Below are positions 50,479 through 59,100 of a stretch of 64,000 nucleotides of DNA, in pieces. Source of the stretch: CAVPEV01 sp963703555 (lineage in GTDB: Bacteria > Actinomycetota > Actinomycetes > Actinomycetales > Cellulomonadaceae); assembly GCA_963703555.1 (NCBI GenBank), contig CAVPEV010000046.1, forward strand, positions 88,996 through 152,995. The letters run 5' to 3'. Each line of letters begins with the position of its first letter. Position 1 is the stretch's first letter. A program made the translations under genes and the position numbers. The notes beneath the pieces are model-generated. The model had not been told where the DNA came from. It did not search any database and saw nothing but the letters and a program-made list of their open reading frames with translations.

Positions 50479-51360
50479 ATGCCAGACCTGACCAACCCCC
50501 GCGGCGAGCGGGTGCGGTCGGTCCGGGCACTGGCCGGGCGTCGGGCACGTGACCGGTCCGGGCTGTTCGTCGTCGAGGGTCCGCAGGGCGTTCGCGAGGC
50601 GGTCCAGTGGCTGCCCGAGCGCGTGCGCGCGGTCTACGTCACGGCCGCGGCCGCCCAGCGCTACGAGCCGATCGTCGCGGCGGCGGTGGCCGCCGGCGTG
50701 CCGGTGTGGACCGGCACGCCCGAGGTGCTGGCCGCGATGTCCCCGGTCGGCCAGGGTGTCGTGGCCGTGGCCGGCACGACGGTCGCCGATCTCGCGACGG
50801 TGCTGGCCGCCGGTCCCCGGCTGGTTGCCGTGCTCTGCCAGGTGCGCGATCCCGGCAACGCGGGGACCGTGATCCGTGCCGCCGACGCCGCGGGGGCGGC
50901 TGCCGTCGTGTTCGCCGGACCCAGCGTGGACGTGCACAACCCGAAGGTCGTGCGCGCCACGGCGGGCTCGCTGTTCCACCTGCCGGTCGTCGCGGGTGTC
51001 GATCTGGTGAGCGTGGTGGACCGGCTGCGTGGGGCGGGCCTGACCGTGCTCGCCGCCGACGGCGCCGGCGCGCTGGACCTCGACGAGCTCGTCGACCGGG
51101 CCGGCGGCCACGATCGTGCGGCCGGCCTCGCGCGTGCTGACCGCGCCGGCGGGCCCGGCGGTGACGTCCCCGACCTGGCCTTGTCCACGGCGTGGGTGTT
51201 CGGCAACGAGGCGTGGGGGCTGCCCGGGGCGGACCGCGCGCTGGCCGACGCGGTGGTGCGGGTCCCGGTGCACGGGCACGCCGAGTCGCTCAACCTCGCG
51301 GCGGCCGCCGCCGTGTGCCTGTACGCCAGCGCCCACGCGCAGCGCAGCACCCGGGCGTGA
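50479..51360 (+). CDS. SpoU-family RNA 2'-O-methyltransferase
   Basis: A 293-residue SPOUT enzyme, likely a 23S rRNA 2'-O-methyltransferase of the TrmH/RlmB group. It has an N-terminal substrate-binding domain (RSGLFVVEGPQGVREAVQW) and a knotted catalytic domain with motif 1 RDPGNAGTVIRAADAAG, motif 2 STAWVFGNEAWGLP and motif 3 VRVPVHGHAESLNLAAAAAVCLY. The position after rplT is the standard actinobacterial order. The start is ATG 50479. The exact nucleotide target is not known. Confidence 0.92.
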   Translation: MPDLTNPRGERVRSVRALAGRRARDRSGLFVVEGPQGVREAVQWLPERVRAVYVTAAAAQRYEPIVAAAVAAGVPVWTGTPEVLAAMSPVGQGVVAVAGTTVADLATVLAAGPRLVAVLCQVRDPGNAGTVIRAADAAGAAAVVFAGPSVDVHNPKVVRATAGSLFHLPVVAGVDLVSVVDRLRGAGLTVLAADGAGALDLDELVDRAGGHDRAAGLARADRAGGPGGDVPDLALSTAWVFGNEAWGLPGADRALADAVVRVPVHGHAESLNLAAAAAVCLYASAHAQRSTRA

Positions 51361-51543
51361 CGGCGCCGCTCGGTCCTGTGCGGGCAGGAGGATCCAGAGC
51401 GCGAGGTAGGCGACCAGGGGGCTGCCCGGCAGCACCACCATGGCGAGGACGAACAGCAGCCGGGTGGTCCACGGCCCCAGGCCGACGCGTCGGCCGATGC
51501 CGGCGCAGACGCCGGCGGCCACGCGACCCGCGCGCGGCCGCAC
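51361..51543 (-). CDS. PspC-domain protein (conserved part; 3' end undefined)
   Basis: On the minus strand from GTG 51543 the frame reads a PspC domain: RVAAGVCAGIGRRVGLGPWTTRLLFVLAMVVL (in parts), then SPLVAYLALWILLPAQDR, with two hydrophobic stretches as in small phage-shock PspC proteins. The domain ends near 51380, but no stop codon follows; the frame stays open to 50422, antisense to the methyltransferase gene. It may be a real short gene that lost its stop, a sequencing error, or a long overlapping gene. Coordinates given cover only the non-overlapping part. Confidence 0.5.
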
Positions 51544-51618
51544 CCAACCGTGCCGCGGTCGGTGGGCCGACCGATCCGACCCGTCCAGGCAGTCGCCGCC
51601 ACCTGGCATGCTGAGGGG

Positions 51619-52239
51619 GTGCGCCTGTTCGCCGCGGCCCGGCCGCCCGCCGAGGCCCTCGTCGACCTCGATGCCGCCCTGGACGCCGTGCTCGGCGCCG
51701 GCCCGGGCCAGCCCGGCGGGTTCCGCCGGACGGCCCGGGACACCTGGCACGTGACCCTCGCCTTCTACGGCGAGCTGCCCGACGGGGTCGTGGAGGACCT
51801 CGGTCGACGGCTGGGCGAGGAGATGGCGGCCGTCGAGCCGTTCCGGCTCGCCCTGCGCGGGGCGGGGCTGTTCGCCGGCCGCGCCCTGTGGGTCGGGCTG
51901 GGTGGAGATCTGGACGTGCTCGGGGGGTTGCGGGCCCGCTGCGCTCAGGTCGGCGTCGCACTCGGGGCGCCCGTGCAGAGCCGGGAGGGTTCACGCCCGC
52001 ACCTCACCGTGGCTCGGGGCCGCGGGCCCGCCGCCGCGGGCCGGCACCCGGCAGCCCGGCGCGTCGCAGCGGGGCCCGCCGCCGGGGGCCCGTCGGAGGC
52101 TGTGCAGGCCCTCGCCGGGTACGCCGGTCCGGCCTGGACGGTTGAGGACATCGTGCTCACCCGGTCCGTACTCGGTGCGGGTCGCGGTGGCGGTCCGCTG
52201 CACGAGCCGGTCGCCGTGCTGCCGCTGGCGCGCCACTAG
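51619..52239 (+). CDS. thpR: RNA 2',3'-cyclic phosphodiesterase (2'-5' RNA ligase family)
   Basis: A 206-residue 2H phosphoesterase that opens 2',3'-cyclic phosphates on RNA. Both catalytic HxT motifs are present: H44-V-T46 (WHVTLAFYG) and H128-L-T130 (PHLTVARG). The start is GTG 51619, with a possible CATGCT -10 6 nt before it. It lies head-to-head with the PspC frame, and its stop codon overlaps the likely pheS promoter. Confidence 0.92.
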   Translation: MRLFAAARPPAEALVDLDAALDAVLGAGPGQPGGFRRTARDTWHVTLAFYGELPDGVVEDLGRRLGEEMAAVEPFRLALRGAGLFAGRALWVGLGGDLDVLGGLRARCAQVGVALGAPVQSREGSRPHLTVARGRGPAAAGRHPAARRVAAGPAAGGPSEAVQALAGYAGPAWTVEDIVLTRSVLGAGRGGGPLHEPVAVLPLARH

Positions 52240-52242
52240 ACT
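52237..52242 (+). promoter_or_regulatory. Candidate -10 (TAGACT) of pheST
   Basis: TAGACT overlaps the thpR stop and lies 63 bp before the pheS ATG, leaving a leader of about 55 nt. No T-box or attenuator was recognised in it. Confidence 0.4.
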
Positions 52243-52305
52243 CCCGTGCCGGCGCCGTCCGGCGCGTCGGCCCGGGGACCGCCCGGGACTTCCGGGAAGG
52301 TACCG

Positions 52306-53367
52306 ATGCCCACCGAGAGCTCGCTGTCCCCGCTCGACGCCGCAGGCGTCGAGTCCGCCGCCGCGGCTGCCGAGGCCGCCTTCCGGGCCGCTGCCGACCT
52401 GGACGCCCTGACGCAGGCCCGGATCGCGCACGCCGGTGACCGTGGGCCGCTCGCCCTCGCCAACCGGGCCATCGGCAGCCTGCCGGTGCAGGACAAGGCC
52501 ACGGCGGGCCGTCTGGTGGGCCAGGCGCGCGCCCGCGTGGCGGCCGCGCTCGCCGCCCGGCGGGCGGAGCTCGAGGCGGCCCGGGACGCCCGGGTGCTGG
52601 CGGAGGAGCGGGTCGACGTCACGCTGCCGGTCGACCGGGCGCCACGGGGTGCGCGGCATCCGCTGGAGGCACTCTCGGAGCGGGTCGCGGACGTGTTCGT
52701 CGCCATGGGCTGGGAGATCGCCGAAGGCCCGGAGGTGGAAGCGGACTGGTTCAACTTCGATGCGCTGAACTTCGGGGTCGACCACCCGGCGCGGCAGATG
52801 CAGGACACCTTCTTCGTGGACTCTGGCCTGGACGGGGTCGACTCGCACCTGGTGCTCCGGACGCACACGTCACCGGTGCAGGCCCGCACGCTGCTGGACC
52901 GCGAGCTGCCGGTGTACGTCGCGTGCCCGGGACGGGTGTTCCGGACCGACGAGCTGGACGCGACCCACACCCCGGTGTTCCACCAGGTCGAGGGGCTGGC
53001 CGTGGACCGCGGGCTCACCATGGCGCACCTGAGGGGCGCGCTGGACCACTTCGCGCGGGTGATGTTCGGACCGGACGCCCGGACCCGGCTGCGGCCCAGC
53101 TACTTCCCGTTCACCGAGCCGAGCGCCGAGATGGACTTGTGGTTCCCGCAGAAGAAGGGCGGCCCCGGGTGGATCGAGTGGGGCGGCTGCGGCATGGTCC
53201 ACCCGAACGTGCTGCGGGCAGCCGGCATCGATCCGGGCGCGTACTCCGGGTTCGCCTTCGGGATGGGCATCGAGCGCACACTCATGCTCCGGCACGGCAT
53301 CGCGGACATGCACGACATGGTGGAGGGCGACGTGCGGTTCTCCACCCGTCTGGGGAGGGACGTCTGA
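52306..53367 (+). CDS. pheS: Phenylalanyl-tRNA synthetase alpha subunit
   Basis: The catalytic subunit of the alpha2beta2 enzyme, 353 residues. It has an N-terminal tRNA-binding coiled coil (about 15-95) and a class II core: HPLEALSERVADVFVAMGWEIAEGPEVE (in parts), FNFDALNFGVDHPARQMQDTFF, RTHTSPVQART (motif 2), YFPFTEPSAEMD and GMGIERTLMLRHGI (motif 3). The start is ATG 52306. Its stop overlaps the pheT start (TGATG). Confidence 0.96.
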   Translation: MPTESSLSPLDAAGVESAAAAAEAAFRAAADLDALTQARIAHAGDRGPLALANRAIGSLPVQDKATAGRLVGQARARVAAALAARRAELEAARDARVLAEERVDVTLPVDRAPRGARHPLEALSERVADVFVAMGWEIAEGPEVEADWFNFDALNFGVDHPARQMQDTFFVDSGLDGVDSHLVLRTHTSPVQARTLLDRELPVYVACPGRVFRTDELDATHTPVFHQVEGLAVDRGLTMAHLRGALDHFARVMFGPDARTRLRPSYFPFTEPSAEMDLWFPQKKGGPGWIEWGGCGMVHPNVLRAAGIDPGAYSGFAFGMGIERTLMLRHGIADMHDMVEGDVRFSTRLGRDV

Positions 53368-55943
53368 TGCCGCGCATCCCGCTCGGCTGGCTGGCCGACC
53401 ACGTGGCAGTGCCCGCGGGGACGACGGCCGCACAGCTCGCCGCGGACCTCGTGCGGGTCGGCCTCGAGGAGGAGACCGTCCATCCGGCGGCCGTGATCGG
53501 GCCGGTCGTCGTCGGTCAGGTGCTCGCGCGCACCCCCGAACCGCAGACGAACGGCAAGACGATCAACTGGTGCCTCGTCGACGTCGGCGCGCACAACCCG
53601 CCGGGTCCCGACGGCGCCCCGGCCCCGCGCGGGATCGTGTGCGGTGCGCACAACTTCGACGTGGGGGACCGGGTCATCGTCGCGCTGCCCGGGGCGGTGC
53701 TGCCCGGTCCGTTCCCCATCGCCGCCCGGAGAACGTACGGGCACGTCTCCGACGGGATGATCTGCTCCGCCCGGGAGCTGGGGCTGGGGGCCGACCACAC
53801 CGGCATCCTCGTGCTGTCGACCCTGGGGCTGGACGCCGAGCCCGGAGCGGACGCGCGTGCGCTGCTCGGGTTGGGCGAGGAGGTCCTGGAGATCAACGTG
53901 ACGCCGGACCGGGGCTACTGCTTCGCCATGCGCGGTGTCGCGCGGGAGTACTCGCACGCCACAGGTGCCGCCTTCGTCGACCCCGGCCTGCCGGACGGCG
54001 GGGACGATTCCCGGCCGGCAGGAGGGGGCTTCGCCGTCCAGCTGGCCGACGAGGCGCCCATCCACGGCGTGCCCGGGTGCGACCGCTTCGTGGCCCAGGT
54101 GGTCCGTGGGATCGACGCGTCCCGCCCGTCGCCGGCGTGGCTGCAACGTCGGCTCACCCAGGCCGGGATGCGTCCGATCTCGCTGGCGGTGGACGTCACC
54201 AACTACGTGATGCTGGACCTCGGGCAGCCGCTGCACGCCTACGACCTGGCCGGGCTGGCCGAGCCGGTCGTGGTCCGCCGCGCCGGGACCGGAGAGCACC
54301 TGGTCACCCTGGACGGTGCGGACCGGCGCCTGGACCCCGAGGATCTGCTGGTCACCGACTCGCCGGCGGGTGCGGTCGGCGGCAGGGTGCTGGGGCTCGC
54401 CGGGGTGATGGGCGGGCAGGCCAGCGAGGTCGGACCCGGCACGGTCGACGTGCTCGTGGAGGCTGCGCACTTCGACGCGGTGACGGTCGCGCGGACGGCG
54501 CGCCGGCACAAGCTGCCCAGCGAGGCCGCGCGGCGCTTCGAGCGCGGCGTCGACCCTCAGCTGCCCCGGGTCGCCGTGGACCGGGCGGCGCGGCTGCTCG
54601 TGGAGCACGGGGGCGGCGTCGTGGACGACCGGGTGACCGACGTGGACCGCACCCCTCCACCCGCCGTCGTCCCCCTGGATCTGGGCCTGCCGGCCCGGCT
54701 GGTCGGGGTGGGGTACACCGCGGCACAGGTCCGCGAGACGCTCACCGCCCTGGGCTGCCAGGTCGGTGAGCCGGACGGGGCCGGCGTCGCGCGCGTCGCC
54801 GTCCCGACGTGGCGGCCCGACCTGGCGGGACCGGAGGACCTGGTCGAGGAGGTCGCGCGGCTGCGCGGCTACGACGCCATCCCGTCGGTGCTGCCCGACG
54901 CCCCGGCGGGTCGCGGGCTGACCGGTGGCCAGCGAGCACGGCGGCGGGTGGCGGACGGGCTGGCGGACGCGGGTTGGGTCGAGGCGCTCAGCTACCCGTT
55001 CGCCGGACCCGACCAGCTCGACGCCCTGGGGCTGGCGCCCGAGGACGAGCGCCGCCGTGCGGTGCGACTGGTCAACCCGCTGTCGGAGGCCCAGCCGCTG
55101 TTCCGCACGAGCGTGCTCGTCACGCTGCTGGAGACGGTGCGCCGCAACCTCGCCAGGGGCGCCGCGGACCTGGCGGTGTTCGAGGTCGGGCTGGTGGCCC
55201 TGCCCGCCGGACCGCTGGTGGCCCCGGCCCTGCCCGGCGGTGCCCGGCCTGCGCCGGCCGACCTGGCGCGGCTGCACGCTGCCGTCCCGGCCCAGCCGCG
55301 GCACGTCGCGGGGGTGCTCACCGGTCTGCGGGAGCCGGCGGGCTGGTGGGGTCCCGGCCGTCCGGCCGACTGGACGGACGCGATCGCCGGCGCACTGGTC
55401 GTCGCGGACGCGGTGCGTGCCGTCGTGCACGTGGAGGCGGGCGCGGACCGCGCGCCGTGGCACCCCGGTCGCTGCGCCCAGGTCGCGACGGCCGACGGCC
55501 GCGTCGTGGGGCATGCGGGCGAGCTGCACCCGAGGGTCGTCACGGCGCTCGGCTTGCCGGCGCGAGCCGCCGCCTTCGAGGTCGACCTCGACGCGCTCAC
55601 CGCCGCGGCGCCCACCGAGCCCGTGCAGCTCGGTGGGCTGTCGACGTTCCCGCTAGCCAAGGAGGACGTGGCCCTGGTCGTGGACGCGAACGTGCCCGCG
55701 GCGCAGGTGGAGGCCGCGGTGCGGGCCGGCGCCGCGGCGAGCGCTGCCGGGGACGTGCTGGAGGACCTGCGGCTGTTCGACGTCTACGCCGGCGAGCAGG
55801 TCGGACCGGGCAAGGTCTCCCTGGCGTTCAGTCTGCGGTTGCGCGCGCCCGACCGCACCCTGACCGCCGCCGAGACCGCTGCCGTCCGCGAGGCTGTCGT
55901 GGCGGAGGCGGGCCGGCGGGTGGGCGCCGTGCTGAGGTCCTGA
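53367..55943 (+). CDS. pheT: Phenylalanyl-tRNA synthetase beta subunit
   Basis: An 858-residue partner subunit. It has an N-terminal EMAP/tRNA-binding domain (VVGQVLARTPEP, GIVCGAHNFDVGDRVIVALPGAVLPG), B3/B4 editing domain (TPDRGYCFAMRGVAREYSHATG), B5 domain, a class II-like core (LPSEAARRFERGVDP, GYDAIPSVLP) and a C-terminal anticodon-binding ferredoxin-like domain (STFPLAKEDVALVVDANVPA ... GKVSLAFSLRLRAPDRTL). Complete and coupled to pheS. Confidence 0.96.
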   Translation: MPRIPLGWLADHVAVPAGTTAAQLAADLVRVGLEEETVHPAAVIGPVVVGQVLARTPEPQTNGKTINWCLVDVGAHNPPGPDGAPAPRGIVCGAHNFDVGDRVIVALPGAVLPGPFPIAARRTYGHVSDGMICSARELGLGADHTGILVLSTLGLDAEPGADARALLGLGEEVLEINVTPDRGYCFAMRGVAREYSHATGAAFVDPGLPDGGDDSRPAGGGFAVQLADEAPIHGVPGCDRFVAQVVRGIDASRPSPAWLQRRLTQAGMRPISLAVDVTNYVMLDLGQPLHAYDLAGLAEPVVVRRAGTGEHLVTLDGADRRLDPEDLLVTDSPAGAVGGRVLGLAGVMGGQASEVGPGTVDVLVEAAHFDAVTVARTARRHKLPSEAARRFERGVDPQLPRVAVDRAARLLVEHGGGVVDDRVTDVDRTPPPAVVPLDLGLPARLVGVGYTAAQVRETLTALGCQVGEPDGAGVARVAVPTWRPDLAGPEDLVEEVARLRGYDAIPSVLPDAPAGRGLTGGQRARRRVADGLADAGWVEALSYPFAGPDQLDALGLAPEDERRRAVRLVNPLSEAQPLFRTSVLVTLLETVRRNLARGAADLAVFEVGLVALPAGPLVAPALPGGARPAPADLARLHAAVPAQPRHVAGVLTGLREPAGWWGPGRPADWTDAIAGALVVADAVRAVVHVEAGADRAPWHPGRCAQVATADGRVVGHAGELHPRVVTALGLPARAAAFEVDLDALTAAAPTEPVQLGGLSTFPLAKEDVALVVDANVPAAQVEAAVRAGAAASAAGDVLEDLRLFDVYAGEQVGPGKVSLAFSLRLRAPDRTLTAAETAAVREAVVAEAGRRVGAVLRS

Positions 55944-56182
55944 CCGATCGATGGACCGCCACGGATGACCCGAGGGTGAGCGGCCGCGTGGGCCGGGTCG
56001 GGTACCTCGCCCGCGAGCTGCTCGCCGAGCTGCCGGGCGTGGCGACCGAGATCGGCCCCTGAGGTCTGCCGTCGGGCACTGTTCACCCGGCGGCCACCCG
56101 TCCGGGTTGAGAGGTTTCGACCGGACCGCCAGACTGTCCCCGGTCACCGGACGGTGCGCCGCGGCGGACAGGGGGCTGGACG

Positions 56183-59100
56183 ATGTCTGTGCGTTCTCGG
56201 TGGGTGTCCGCAGTGTCGGTCGCCGCAGTGGCGCTCGCGGGGTGGGGGGCGCCCGGTGCCCTCGCGGAGGTGGTGCCGGACACCCGGCCGATCGCTGAGG
56301 TCCAGGGGACCGGGTCGGCGTCGCCGTTCGCCGGCCAACAGGTGAGCACCGAGGGTGTGGTCACCGCGGTCTACCCGACCGGCGGGCTGCAGGGCTACAC
56401 CATCCAGACGCCGGGCAGTGGTGGTGCTGCCGGGAGCGCGTCCGACGGGTTGTTCGTGTATTCCGCCGCCACCGCGGGCAGCGTCGCCGTCGGCGACCTC
56501 GTCGAGGTGACCGGCACGGTCAGCGAGTACCGCGGTCTCACCGAGCTCACGGTGCCCAGCGCGGCCGGGGTGGTCCAGCTCGGGGACGCAGCCGTCCCGG
56601 CACCGGTGGCCGCGGGCTGGCCGACGAGCGATGCGGGCCGCGAGGCGCTGGAGTCCATGCTCCTGCTGCCCACGGGGCCGTTCACGGTCACCGATACCTA
56701 CCGGACCGACCAGTACGGCACGGTGGGCCTGGCGGCCGGGACGACGCCGCTGCTGCAGCCCACCGAGGTCGGTCGCCCGGGCTCGCCGGAGGCGGCGGCT
56801 GCGGTCGCGGACGCTCAGGCTCGCGGTGTCGTGCTCGACGACGGCGCATCGACGAACTACCTGAACACCGCGAACGCCGCCCTGGTGCCGCCGTACGTCT
56901 CGCTGGCGAAGCCCGTGCGGGTCGGTGCTGCCGCCACCTTCACCGCTCCGGTCGTCGTCGACTACCGCAACGACGTGTGGACGCTCAACCCCACGGCGCC
57001 GCTGCCCGCCGGCGGCGTGCCGCCGGCCACGTTCGCCAACACCCGCGCCCCGGCCCCTGACGCCGGCCGACTCGGCGCCGCTGATCTGCGCGTCGCCTCG
57101 TTCAACGTGCTCAACTACTTCACCACCCTGGGCGTGGACGACGCGACGTGCCAGGCGTACACGGACCCGCGCGGCGACGGCGTCACCGTGAGGGGCGGCT
57201 GCGACCAGCGCGGCGCCTGGGACCCGGAGGACCTGGCGCGTCAGCAGGCCAAGATCGTCTCCGCGATCAACGCGCTCGATGCGGACGTGGTCGGCCTGAT
57301 GGAGATCGAGAGCTCCCTGGTGGTCGACGGGGTGGCGGACGAGGCGCTGGCCACCCTGGTCGGTGCGCTCAATGCCGCTGCTGGGCGCGCCGCGTGGGCG
57401 TACGTCCCGTCGTCGAGCGAGCTGCCCCCGGTCGCCGAGCAGGACGCCATTGCGAACGCACTGATCTACCGGCCCGACGCGGTGCAGCGCAGTGGGGACT
57501 CCCGGGCGCTGGGCACGGCCAGCGCGGACGGCGAGGCGTTCGCCAACGCCCGCGAACCGCTCGGGCAGGTCTTCGCGCCGGTCGGCGGCGGCACACCGTT
57601 CCTCGTGGTCGTCAACCACCTGAAGTCCAAGGGCTCGGCCGGTCCGTGGCCGGGGGACGCGGACACCGGCGACGGCCAGGGGGCCTCGAACGAGTCGCGG
57701 GTCCGGCAGGCCGAGGCGCTGCGCGACTGGGTGCCGACCGTGCAGGGGGAGGCCGAGGCCGTGGTGCTCGTCGGCGACTTCAACTCCTACACGCAGGAGG
57801 ACCCGCTCATGGTGCTGGCGGACGCCGGCTACACCGATGCCGCGCCCGCCCTGGACCCGGGGGAGTACAGCTACTCCTACGGCGGGCTGTCCGGCTCGCT
57901 GGACCACGTGCTGCTCAATGCCGCAGCCCGTGACCGGGCCACCGGGGCGGACATCTGGCAGATCAACGCCGAGGAGTCCGTCGCGCTGGAGTACAGCCGG
58001 TACGGCTACCACGGCGCGGACCTCTACGCCCCGGACGCCTACCGGTCCTCCGACCACGACCCGGTGATCGTCGGTCTGGCGTCGGGCGCCCGCCCCGCCG
58101 GGCCGGTCGACCTCACCCTGCTCAACCTCAACGACTTCCACGGTCGCATCGACGCGAACACCGTCAAGGTGGCCGGGACGATCGAGCAGCAGCGTGCGGC
58201 CGCGCAGGCCGCCGGCGGCGCTGCGGTGCTGCTGTCCGCCGGGGACAACATCGGGGCCTCGGTGTTCGCCTCTGCTGTCGCGCAGGACCAGCCGACGATC
58301 GACGTGCTGACCGCGCTCGGCCTGTCCGCCTCGGCGGTCGGCAACCATGAGCTCGACGGCGGGTTCGCCGACCTGACGGGCCGGGTGATCGCCGGGGGCA
58401 ACAACGCCCGCTGGCCGTACCTGGCCGCCAACGTCTACCGAGCCGGCACGACGACGCCCGCGCTGGCCGAGTACACGGTGCTCGGCGTCGGTGGTGTGGA
58501 GGTCGGCGTCATCGGCGCCGTGACCCAGGAGACGCCGACCCTGGTGTCGCCGGGTGGCATCGCGGGGCTGGAGTTCGGCGACCCGGTCGTCGCCGTCAAC
58601 CGCGTGGCCGCCCAGCTGTCCGACGGCAACCCTGGCAACGGCGAGGCCGACGTCCTCGTCGCCGAGTACCACGACGGGGCCGCGGCGGGTACGCCGGACG
58701 GTGCGACGCTGGAGCAGGAGGTCGCGGCGGGAGGTCCGTTCGCGGCGATCGTCACCCAGACGTCGCCGGCGGTGGACGTCATCTTCACCGGTCACACCCA
58801 CAAGCTCTACGCATGGTTGGCGACGCAGCCCGACGGCACCGTGCGGCCCGTCGTCCAGACCGGCTCGTACGGGGAGAACGTCGGCAAGGTCGAGCTCACC
58901 TACGACCCCGCGACCGACGCCGTGACCGACGTCACGGCGACGAACGTGGTGCGCACCACCACCGCGGACGCCGAGCTGGTGGCCACCTACCCACGGGCGG
59001 CCGACGTCAAGCGCATCGTCGACGGCGCGGTCACCCAGGCCGCGGTCGTCGGCGACCAGCCGAAGGGGTCGGTGACGGCCGACATCACCACGGCCTTCAC

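Noticed and set aside
55953..56062. Small plus frame after pheT (ending RVGYLARELLAELPGVATEIGP region)
   Set aside because: Its third positions are G/C-rich, but only a 28-codon GTG-initiated product is possible, with no Shine-Dalgarno sequence and no recognised family. Left unannotated.
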